From NCBI GenBank assembly GCA_946479395.1, contig CAMLFV010000154.1, forward strand, positions 1-6,478: 6,478 bases of DNA, in the 5' to 3' direction. Below are positions 1-5,180 of this stretch, piece by piece. The notes beneath the pieces were generated by a model. The model was not told the DNA's origin. It ran no database searches and worked only from the letters and a program-made list of their open reading frames with translations. Each line of letters begins with the position of its first letter. Position 1 is the first letter of the stretch. The DNA comes from an uncultured Flavobacterium sp. (GTDB taxonomy: Bacteria; Bacteroidota; Bacteroidia; Flavobacteriales; Flavobacteriaceae). The position numbers were made by a program, and so were the translations under genes.

Positions 1-29
1 AAAGTTACTTTGTTTAATGTTCCGTACAT
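1..29 (-). CDS. ssb: Single-strand DNA-binding protein, N-terminal fragment (probable ssb)
   Basis: Only nine full codons are inside the window, reading MYGTLNKVT from an ATG at 29-27 on the minus strand. The reading frame is still open at the edge. This matches the usual start of flavobacterial SSB proteins (M-N/Y-G-T-L-N-K-V, the first beta strand of the OB fold), which coat single-stranded DNA during replication, recombination and repair. The ATG lies 28 bases beyond the mutY stop on the same strand, so the two are probably co-transcribed. From memory, mutY followed by ssb is a common order in Flavobacterium relatives, with gliding genes such as gldD further on; that part cannot be seen here. 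A TATTTTTG at 57-50 resembles a -7 element, so ssb may also have its own promoter, but no good upstream element accompanies it. The call rests on a very short peptide plus context. Confidence 0.68.
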
Positions 30-57
30 AAAATGTGTTCGTTATCAATCAAAAATA

Positions 58-1098
58 CTAATTTTTTTCAAGCGTAAAAAAATCTTTTAAAAAATTCCAT
101 ATAACAATAGGATACGCATAAGTATGTAAATTTTGAATTGCCGATGTTTGTTGATTTGGATCAAAGTCAGAAACATTTATTTCATAAAAATTGATATGCA
201 GTTGCTGATGCGATAATTTGTGTTTGATGCTATTTGCAGTAACTTTTTTTATGCTGTTGTTTGTATACAGGTTTGATAAATACAGGAAAAATTCCTCTTC
301 GTTGTCAGTTGAAGTTTCGATAAGCGGAAGTTCGAACAACTGTTGCCAGATGTCTTTTTCTGTTCGTTGTTGAATTACGATTACATTATTTTTTCTTAAA
401 ATAAGATAATTCAAATACCGGTTTTTAACGCTGATCTTTTTATTTTTTACGGGTAATTGTGCCACTTCATTTTTCAGGAAAGCAAAACAACTTTCGTTAA
501 AAATACAGCTATTGCATTTTGGATTTGCTGGTAAACAAACGGTTGCCCCAAAATCCATAATTGCATGGTTGAACAAATCGGGATGTTTTGTTGAAATTAG
601 TTCATTTGCCAGATTTTGAAAAACAGCTCGAGTTTTAGTAACAGCAATATCATCATAAATTCCAAAAAATCGAGCCAAAACTCTAAACACATTTCCGTCA
701 ACCACAGCAACCGGTTCTTTATAAGCAAACGATGCTATAGCTGCAGCGGTGTATGGACCGATACCTTTTAGTTTGATAATTTCAGCATACGATTTTGGAA
801 AAACGCCATTGAGTTCTTTGTAAATATATTGCGCCGTAAAATGTAAATTTCGTGCACGCGAATAATAACCCAAACCCTGCCACAATTTTAAAACAGCATC
901 TTCATCTGCTGTAGCCAGATTTTTTAATGTGGGGAACTTCGTTGTAAATGCCTCGTAATACGGCAAGCCTTGTTCAATACGTGTTTGCTGCAGAATAATT
1001 TCAGAAAGCCATATATAGTAAGGGTTTGTGGTGGTTCGCCACGGTAAACTCCGTTTGTGTTTTTTATACCAATTAAGCAGTTGGTGGGTAAAATCCAT
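58..1098 (-). CDS. mutY: A/G-specific adenine DNA glycosylase MutY
   Basis: The 346-residue product removes adenine mispaired with 8-oxoguanine or guanine, starting base-excision repair that prevents G:C to T:A transversions. The N-terminal domain shows WLSEIILQQT with the catalytic glutamate at E33, the helix-hairpin-helix LKGIGPYTAAA at about 110-120, and VVDGNVFRVLAR with the catalytic aspartate at D134. The iron-sulfur loop is complete as C-X6-C-X2-C-X5-C (C188, C195, C198, C204). From about residue 226 to the end lies the NUDIX-like MutY C-terminal domain that reads 8-oxoG, including the HKLSHQQL motif. Length is normal for the family. I place the start at the ATG at 1098 rather than the in-frame TTG at 1119. 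The TTG lies inside the putative -7 promoter element (1124-1117), and the protein then begins MDFTHQLLNWY, as relatives do. It is divergent from the acetyltransferase gene and upstream of probable ssb. Confidence 0.97.
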   Translation of the reverse strand: MDFTHQLLNWYKKHKRSLPWRTTTNPYYIWLSEIILQQTRIEQGLPYYEAFTTKFPTLKNLATADEDAVLKLWQGLGYYSRARNLHFTAQYIYKELNGVFPKSYAEIIKLKGIGPYTAAAIASFAYKEPVAVVDGNVFRVLARFFGIYDDIAVTKTRAVFQNLANELISTKHPDLFNHAIMDFGATVCLPANPKCNSCIFNESCFAFLKNEVAQLPVKNKKISVKNRYLNYLILRKNNVIVIQQRTEKDIWQQLFELPLIETSTDNEEEFFLYLSNLYTNNSIKKVTANSIKHKLSHQQLHINFYEINVSDFDPNQQTSAIQNLHTYAYPIVIWNFLKDFFTLEKN

Positions 1099-1116
1099 CA
1101 ATACAATTTTAAGGTA

Positions 1117-1124
1117 CAAAGATA
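1117..1124 (-). promoter_or_regulatory. Putative -7 promoter element of mutY
   Basis: On the minus strand this reads TATCTTTG, an exact match to the Bacteroidota -7 consensus TAnnTTTG, 18 bases before the mutY ATG. No convincing TTG/TTTG element is visible about 19 bases further upstream, so the promoter may be weak or use a poor -33 element. Transcription starting just downstream would leave a leader of roughly a dozen bases and would exclude the TTG at 1119 as a start codon. Confidence 0.55.
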
Positions 1125-1176
1125 CACGATAAAAGTGTGGAAGATCAGCCTAAAAAAGGGTTTAATTTAAAATGAG

Positions 1177-1184
1177 TAACTTTG
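1177..1184 (+). promoter_or_regulatory. Putative -7 promoter element of the acetyltransferase-racemase pair
   Basis: The sequence TAACTTTG matches the TAnnTTTG -7 consensus exactly and lies 20 bases before the ATG at 1205. It sits inside the reading frame if that frame is extended to the ATG at 1172, which argues that the upstream ATG is not used. The expected TTG-type -33 element is not clear; the region is only T-rich around 1161-1163. With the mutY element on the opposite strand at 1117-1124, it forms a compact divergent promoter region with about 50 bases between the two -7 elements. Confidence 0.5.
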
Positions 1185-1204
1185 TAATAGTAGAAATTAA
1201 AAAA

Positions 1205-1651
1205 ATGAATATGTTAGAAATCAAGACTTACAGTCAAGAAAACAAACCTGATCAAAATGAAAAAGAAACAATTTTAAACTTTCTATTTAAAAATTTAGAG
1301 CAATACGGCGATCCAAAACAGGATATCGAAAAGTGCATGAACTATGCGTTGAAAGAAACTCCGTCGTTTGGTGGATTCATTGTAACTGCTTCGATAGAAA
1401 ACAATATTGCAGGTGCTGTAATTGTGAACCAAACCGGTATGAAAGACTACATTCCCGAAAATATTCTGGTTTACATTGCAACCGATGCCAACCAACGCGG
1501 AAAAGGCATTGGCAAAGCATTAATGCAGCACGCAATTGATAACGCTCAAGGAAATATTGCCCTGCACGTAGAACCAGACAATCCTGCTATAAAACTTTAC
1601 GAAAAGCTTGGTTTTACCAACAAGTATTTAGAAATGCGCTTAAACAAGTAA
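1205..1651 (+). CDS. GNAT-family N-acetyltransferase
   Basis: This 148-residue protein is a single-domain GNAT enzyme, expected to move an acetyl group from acetyl-CoA to an amine. The substrate cannot be read from the sequence. Motif A is clear: strand ILVYIATDANQ at about 87-97, then the acetyl-CoA pyrophosphate-binding loop RGKGIG at 98-103 and the following helix. Motif B, NPAIKLYEKLGF, spans 126-137. The N-terminal 45 residues are charged and probably helical. I chose the ATG at 1205 (MNMLEIKTYS) because the in-frame ATG at 1172 would place a -7 promoter element inside the gene; the ATG at 1211 is an equally reasonable start. The stop is only 5 bases before the next ATG, so it is almost certainly co-transcribed with the racemase-like gene. 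That pairing suggests, but does not show, a substrate related to amino acids. Confidence 0.88.
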   Translation: MNMLEIKTYSQENKPDQNEKETILNFLFKNLEQYGDPKQDIEKCMNYALKETPSFGGFIVTASIENNIAGAVIVNQTGMKDYIPENILVYIATDANQRGKGIGKALMQHAIDNAQGNIALHVEPDNPAIKLYEKLGFTNKYLEMRLNK

Positions 1652-1656
1652 TTGTT

Positions 1657-2727
1657 ATGGCGATAATTACTTTACACAAAGAACGTTTACAATACAATTT
1701 TGAACGTTTAGATTATTTCTTTAAACTAAAAGAAATTCAATGGTCTGTTGTTACTAAAATTCTCTGCGGAAACGAACTTTTTTTGAAAGAAGTTTTAAGT
1801 TTAATGCCCAATCAGGTATGTGATTCACGGGTAAGCAATTTAAAAGCGATCAAAAAAATCAACCCGAAAGTTGAAACAATCTACATAAAACCTACGCCAA
1901 AACGCTCGGTTGCATCTGTGGTAAAATATGCCGATATCAGCATGAATACCGATATTGAAACCATTAAATTGTTGTCTGCGGAAGCCCAAAAACAAAACAA
2001 AATCCATAAAATTATAATTATGATTGAATTGGGTGAGTTGCGTGAAGGTGTTATGCGCGATAATGTGATTTCGTTCTACGATCAGGTTTTTCAGTTGAAA
2101 AATATCGAAGTTGTAGGCATTGGTACCAACCTTTCGTGTTTGTACGGTGTGCTACCAAGTACCGATAAATTAATTCAGCTTTCATTGTACAAACAATTGA
2201 TCGAGGCGAAGTTCAATAAAAAGATCCAATATGTTTCGGGCGGATCTTCCGTAACTATTCCGTTGATATTCCAGAACAAACTGCCGGCAGGCGTAAACCA
2301 TTTCAGGGTAGGGGAAACACTGTATCAGGGAACCGATGTTTATAGAGATGCGCCAAGCAATCTGCTGAAGCAGGATATTTTTACATTGAAAGCAGAAATC
2401 ATTGAACTGATTGAAAAACCGAAAGTTCCCGAAGGTGATTTTGGAACCAACCTTGAAGGGAAATCGTTTACTTTTGATGAAAAACAAATCGGTAAAAAAT
2501 CGTTCCGTGCCATTTTAGATTTGGGTATATTAGATGTAGATCAGGCTAATATCTTTCCTAAAGATGAAAATATAAAGTTTTTTGGCGCCAGTTCTGATAT
2601 GATTATTGTTGATTTACAAACAAACGACAAAAAATATAAGGTGGGCGATTATCTGGAATTTACTTTAAATTATATGGGTGCTTTACGTGCAATGAACTCA
2701 TCGTACATAGAAAAAGTGGTGGAATAG
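1657..2727 (+). CDS. Alanine/ornithine racemase-family PLP enzyme (fold type III)
   Basis: The 356-residue protein resembles the alanine/ornithine racemase group, in which a PLP-bound lysine interconverts L- and D-amino acids. The N-terminal TIM-barrel part has VVTKILCGN with the probable Schiff-base lysine at K34, IELGELREGVM at about 123-133, GIGTNLSCLYGV at 154-165, the glycine-rich phosphate-binding SGGSS at 194-198, and FRVGETLYQG at 216-225. The C-terminal beta domain includes a GDYLEFTLNYMGALRAMNSS stretch at 330-349, typical of this group rather than of classical Alr. It lacks the layout of a normal cell-wall alanine racemase, so ornithine, another amino acid or an amino-acid derivative may be the substrate. 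It follows the acetyltransferase by 5 bases, and no strong terminator follows. The fold and cofactor call is firm; the substrate is unknown. Confidence 0.87.
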   Translation: MAIITLHKERLQYNFERLDYFFKLKEIQWSVVTKILCGNELFLKEVLSLMPNQVCDSRVSNLKAIKKINPKVETIYIKPTPKRSVASVVKYADISMNTDIETIKLLSAEAQKQNKIHKIIIMIELGELREGVMRDNVISFYDQVFQLKNIEVVGIGTNLSCLYGVLPSTDKLIQLSLYKQLIEAKFNKKIQYVSGGSSVTIPLIFQNKLPAGVNHFRVGETLYQGTDVYRDAPSNLLKQDIFTLKAEIIELIEKPKVPEGDFGTNLEGKSFTFDEKQIGKKSFRAILDLGILDVDQANIFPKDENIKFFGASSDMIIVDLQTNDKKYKVGDYLEFTLNYMGALRAMNSSYIEKVVE

Positions 2728-2769
2728 TGCTGAATTTTGGTGTGCAAAAACAAAAAGTATTGGTTACTT

Positions 2770-2784
2770 CATTAAAATTTAATG
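2770..2784. repeat. Short inverted repeat upstream of the HU promoter
   Basis: CATTAAA and TTTAATG form perfect 7-base arms around a single A. The repeat ends 10 bases before the putative -33 element of the HU gene. It could be an operator for a dimeric regulator. It is a poor terminator candidate for the racemase gene because the stem is AT-only apart from its end pair and no T-run follows. Chance occurrence in AT-rich DNA is quite possible. Confidence 0.35.
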
Positions 2785-2794
2785 CTTTGAAAGG

Positions 2795-2823
2795 TTGATA
2801 TTATAATAAAATTAATATATTTG
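2795..2823 (+). promoter_or_regulatory. Promoter of the HU / small basic protein unit
   Basis: TTG at 2795-2797, an 18-base AT-rich spacer and TATATTTG at 2816-2823 fit the Bacteroidota TTG-N17~20-TAnnTTTG promoter pattern very well. The HU ATG lies 42 bases downstream, leaving an A-rich leader of about 35 bases without a Shine-Dalgarno sequence. The TTG codon at 2821, which would extend HU by 15 residues, is part of the -7 element and therefore should not be translated. Confidence 0.8.
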
Positions 2824-2865
2824 CACACTCAAAAAACAGACAACAAATTAATTTATAAACAGATA

Positions 2866-3156
2866 ATGACTAAAGCAGACATTGTAGCTAAAATTTCAGA
2901 GAAATTAGGGCTTGAGAAAGGTGATGTGCAGGCAACTGTGGAATCTTTTATGGAGGAAGTAAAATCTTCTTTAGAAAGTGGAGATAACGTGTATTTAAGA
3001 GGTTTTGGTAGTTTTATTATTAAAACTAGAGCCGAAAAAACGGGACGCAACATCTCTAAAAACACAACAATTAAAATCCCTGCTCACAACATTCCGGCTT
3101 TTAAACCAGCTAAAGTGTTCGTAGAAGGTGTTAAAACAAACACAGACGTAAAATAA
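2866..3156 (+). CDS. HU/IHF-family nucleoid DNA-binding protein
   Basis: The 96-residue protein has normal HU length and aligns without gaps to E. coli HU through the body and arm. It binds and bends DNA as a dimer in the nucleoid. Visible features are the N-terminal helices (MTKADIVAKISEKLGLEKGDV), the GFGSF turn at 46-50 that begins the beta saddle, the arm with R55, K58 and R61, and IPAHNIPAFKPAK at 71-83 near the C-terminal helix. The arm-tip position equivalent to the DNA-intercalating Pro63 of HU is Ile (R61-N62-I63), so the usual RNPxTG motif is absent. The ATG at 2866 is chosen because the promoter -7 element lies at 2816-2823. The small basic gene follows after 29 bases, so both are likely on one transcript ending at the hairpin at 3265-3299. 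Confidence 0.95.
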   Translation: MTKADIVAKISEKLGLEKGDVQATVESFMEEVKSSLESGDNVYLRGFGSFIIKTRAEKTGRNISKNTTIKIPAHNIPAFKPAKVFVEGVKTNTDVK

Positions 3157-3185
3157 ATTATTACTAACTTAAAATCTAAAAGATT

Positions 3186-3278
3186 ATGCCAAGTGGTAAA
3201 AAAAGAAAAAGACATAAGGTAGCTACTCACAAACGTAAAAAAAGAGCGAGAGCTAACCGTCACAAAAAGAAAAAGTAG
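3186..3278 (+). CDS. 30-residue highly basic protein, probably ribosome- or RNA-associated
   Basis: A 30-codon frame starts with MPSGKKRKRHKVATHKRKKR and ends in four lysines before TAG. It has 11 Lys, 6 Arg and 3 His, with no acidic residue and no aromatic residue. I recognise the start MPSGKKRKRHKxATHKRKKR as a short sequence recurring in many Bacteroidota genomes, often left unannotated, which supports it being a real gene. Its make-up is like the tiny basic proteins that thread into ribosomal RNA. A Bacteroidota-specific ribosomal protein, bL38, has been reported from the Flavobacterium johnsoniae ribosome structure, but I cannot tell from memory whether this is the same protein. It lies 29 bases after HU and is probably translated from the same mRNA. 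Its last four codons and stop form the left arm of a perfect terminator-like hairpin. The coding call is good; the function is inferred. Confidence 0.82.
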   Translation: MPSGKKRKRHKVATHKRKKRARANRHKKKK

Positions 3279-3299
3279 TTTATAACTACTTTTTCTTTT
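3265..3299 (+). terminator. Perfect 16-bp hairpin overlapping the end of the small basic gene
   Basis: The left arm AAAAGAAAAAGTAGTT (3265-3280) is the exact complement of the right arm (3284-3299), with a 3-base TAT loop. The right arm itself is T-rich (TTTTTCTTTT), so stem and U-tract are combined. The stem has only three G:C pairs, so its strength comes from length rather than GC content. The left arm contains the four final lysine codons and the TAG stop of the 30-residue gene, so a ribosome finishing translation would cover it. It probably ends or stabilises the HU/small-protein transcript. Confidence 0.75.
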
Positions 3300-3327
3300 A
3301 TTACAAATTAAAAAGTTCTTTGAAAAA

Positions 3328-3351
3328 TCTTTTAAATTTTAGTTTAAAAGA
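3328..3351. repeat. 9-bp inverted repeat between the small basic gene and rng
   Basis: TCTTTTAAA and TTTAAAAGA are perfect 9-base arms around a 6-base loop (TTTTAG). The stem is nearly all A:T, so its stability as RNA is low. It lies about 30 bases after the hairpin that ends the preceding unit and about 130 bases before rng. It may be a protein-binding site, a weak RNA hairpin in an rng leader, or chance in AT-rich DNA. No assignable function. Confidence 0.35.
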
Positions 3352-3386
3352 AAGGGTAATACCTGTTTAATGTTTAATCCATCTGT

Positions 3387-3463
3387 ACTTTTAGGTTATA
3401 AGTTGTAGGTTTTAAGTTTTAAGTTTTTCTGCTTTTGACTTTCGACGTTTGACTTTCGACTAA
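3387..3463. repeat. Degenerate 7-bp periodic tandem tract upstream of rng
   Basis: Eleven consecutive 7-base units keep register. The left half is built of units such as GGTTATA, AGTTGTA, GGTTTTA and AGTTTTA. The right half has TGACTTT and CGACGTT, then TGACTTT and CGACTAA. The clearest copies are the 13-mers TTTGACTTTCGAC at 3434-3446 and 3448-3460, spaced 14 bases apart. The tract ends 16 bases before the rng start codon. It looks like a decayed heptanucleotide satellite of the kind found between genes in AT-rich flavobacterial genomes (from memory). Unit identity decays across the tract. It has no spacer structure and is not a CRISPR array. It may affect rng expression because it occupies the place where a promoter or leader would be. 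Confidence 0.72.
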
Positions 3464-3479
3464 AATTGTATGGATAAAA

Positions 3480-5036
3480 ATGTACCAAGTGAACAAAGAG
3501 TTAATTATTAGGTCTGGTTCCAATACAGTAGATTTTGCCTTATTAAAAGATGGAAAATTAGTAGAACTGCACAGAGATAGAGAAGATGAAAAAGGTTTCT
3601 CGGTTGGTGATATTTTTATAGCAAAAATTCGCAAACCTGTTCCCGGCTTAAACGCGGCTTTTGTAAATGTTGGTTTCGATAAAGATGCCTTTTTACATTA
3701 CCACGATTTGGGTCCAAACCTTCCTACACTCATGAAGTTTACAAAGCTTGTAACCGCAGGTAAATTAAATGATTTCACTCTTAAAAAATTTCCTTTTGAA
3801 CCTGAAATTGACAAAAACGGCGTTATAACCGATGTGTTAAGTGCCAACCAGTCAGTTTTAGTACAAATAGTTAAAGAACCTATATCAACCAAAGGTCCGC
3901 GAATTAGTTCAGAACTTTCGCTTGCCGGTCGATATTTAGTATTGGTTCCTTTTTCCGAACGTGTTTCGATCTCACAAAAAATCGAATCAAAACAAGAAAA
4001 AGAGCGTCTTAAAAAAATGATGCTTACTATTAAACCAAAAGGTTTCGGCGTTATTGTTCGTACAGTAGCCGAAGGCAAAAATGTTACAGAATTAGAAAAA
4101 GACTTACAAGGTTTAATGGATAAATGGATTTTACTTTGTAAACGTTTAACCACGGCTCATCACCCATCAAAAGTTTTTGGCGAAGTAAACAGGGCATCAA
4201 GCATTCTGCGCGATGTTTTTAACGATACTTTTACCGGAATCCATATAGATGACGATGAACTTTATTACCAAACGAAGGACTATCTGCAAGAAATAGCCCC
4301 TTCAAAAGTTTCCATTGTAAAGCATTATAACAACAAAGAAGTGCCGTTGTTCGAGAAATATCATATTGAACGACAAATTAAAACTTCATTCGGTAAAACC
4401 GTATCTATGAGCAAAGGAGCCTACTTAATCATAGAACATACCGAAGCTTTGCATGTTATCGATGTGAACAGCGGAAACCGCTCAAACAAAGCTCAATCTC
4501 AAGAGGACACAGCTCTTGAAGTAAACATGATCGCCGCATCAGAAATTGCACGCCAGTTAAGATTGCGCGATATGGGTGGAATTATTGTAGTTGATTTTAT
4601 CGACATGAGTAATCCCGAAAATCGTAAAGTTTTATACGATTACCTAAAAGAAGAAATGAGTGATGATAAAGCAAAACACAAAATCTTGCCTCCTAGTAAA
4701 TTTGGATTGATTCAAATTACTAGACAAAGAGTTAGACCTGAAGTTTCTATCAAAACAAAAGAAGAAAACCCTGACCATAACGGTGAAGGAGAAATTGAGG
4801 CTCCGATTTTAGTTATTGATAAAATATCAGCTGACCTGGAACGAATTATTAAAGACAATAAAAGTATTGTTTTAAATGCGCACCCTTTTATAGCTGCGTA
4901 TCTTACAAAAGGATTTCCGTCGGCACGTGCCAAATGGTTTTTAGAACACAAACGTTGGATAAAAATTGTACCACGCGATGCCTACACCTATTTAGAATAC
5001 CATTTCTTTGACAAACAAGGAAACCAGATTGAATAA
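3480..5036 (+). CDS. rng: Ribonuclease G (RNase E/G family endoribonuclease)
   Basis: The 518-residue protein is a single-strand-specific endoribonuclease of the RNase E/G family, which matures 5S/16S rRNA and starts mRNA decay. An S1-like RNA-binding domain lies at about residues 40-135 (VGDIFIAKI, NAAFVNVGFDKDAFLH). The 5'-sensor and RNase-H-like part follows, and the DNase-I-like catalytic part carries the two metal-binding aspartates in LHVIDVNSGN (D328) and GGIIVVDFIDM (D372), with the intervening EIARQLRLRDMGG. Downstream of TRQRVRPE (to E421), where E. coli enzymes have the CPxC zinc link, there is no cysteine, only a short polar loop. There is no RNase E-like long C-terminal scaffold. 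The start is ATG 3480 (MYQVNKELIIRS). A GTG at 3489 would give MNKELIIRS, closer to relatives as I remember them. No clear TAnnTTTG promoter precedes it. It ends in a strong terminator. Confidence 0.96.
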   Translation: MYQVNKELIIRSGSNTVDFALLKDGKLVELHRDREDEKGFSVGDIFIAKIRKPVPGLNAAFVNVGFDKDAFLHYHDLGPNLPTLMKFTKLVTAGKLNDFTLKKFPFEPEIDKNGVITDVLSANQSVLVQIVKEPISTKGPRISSELSLAGRYLVLVPFSERVSISQKIESKQEKERLKKMMLTIKPKGFGVIVRTVAEGKNVTELEKDLQGLMDKWILLCKRLTTAHHPSKVFGEVNRASSILRDVFNDTFTGIHIDDDELYYQTKDYLQEIAPSKVSIVKHYNNKEVPLFEKYHIERQIKTSFGKTVSMSKGAYLIIEHTEALHVIDVNSGNRSNKAQSQEDTALEVNMIAASEIARQLRLRDMGGIIVVDFIDMSNPENRKVLYDYLKEEMSDDKAKHKILPPSKFGLIQITRQRVRPEVSIKTKEENPDHNGEGEIEAPILVIDKISADLERIIKDNKSIVLNAHPFIAAYLTKGFPSARAKWFLEHKRWIKIVPRDAYTYLEYHFFDKQGNQIE

Positions 5037-5037
5037 C

Positions 5038-5067
5038 AAAATGCCGGACTTATGTTCGGCATTTTTT
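5038..5067 (+). terminator. Intrinsic terminator of rng
   Basis: The hairpin AAAATGCCGGA / TTCGGCATTTT (5038-5048 with 5055-5065) has an 11-bp stem with one G:U pair, a 6-base loop and a run of six T at 5062-5067. It begins 1 base after the rng stop codon. This is a classical Rho-independent terminator and separates rng from the outer-membrane protein genes. Confidence 0.92.
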
Positions 5068-5120
5068 GTTTGTAATAATTCTTAATTGTTAATAAAGCGG
5101 GGAATAAATGGTTTAAATAT

Positions 5121-5150
5121 TTTGTTAAAATATATAAATTACTATATTTG
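5121..5150 (+). promoter_or_regulatory. Promoter of the first outer-membrane barrel gene
   Basis: TTTG at 5121-5124, an 18-base spacer and TATATTTG at 5143-5150 give a full match to the Bacteroidota TTTG-N~19-TAnnTTTG promoter. The ATG is 30 bases further on, with an A-rich leader lacking a Shine-Dalgarno sequence. The -33 element lies within a perfect inverted repeat, ATATTTT-GTT-AAAATAT (5117-5133), which could be an operator or simply AT-rich coincidence. Confidence 0.85.
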
Positions 5151-5180
5151 CTGCTAAACAAATTATAAAAGATACTATTT

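Noticed and set aside
1099..1119. N-terminal extension of MutY by seven residues from a TTG codon
   Set aside because: The TTG lies within the TATCTTTG promoter element and the extension has no family counterpart.
1172..1204. Extension of the acetyltransferase from the ATG at 1172
   Set aside because: It would place the TAACTTTG -7 element inside the gene. MNMLEIKTYS is a natural GNAT start.
2821..2865. Extension of HU by 15 residues from a TTG codon
   Set aside because: The codon is part of the -7 element TATATTTG, and HU proteins start at the MTKADIV-type sequence.
3381..3394. TACTTTTA at 3386-3393 as a -7 element for rng
   Set aside because: It mismatches the TTTG core at its most conserved base, has no TTG at the right distance upstream, and lies at the start of the heptad tract, so it is probably chance.
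3387..3463. CRISPR array
   Set aside because: The units are 7 bases long and directly adjacent with no unique spacers, so this is a degenerate tandem repeat.
3698..4153. 151-residue minus-strand frame inside rng
   Set aside because: It is entirely antisense to the well-conserved RNase G coding sequence and has no recognisable domain.
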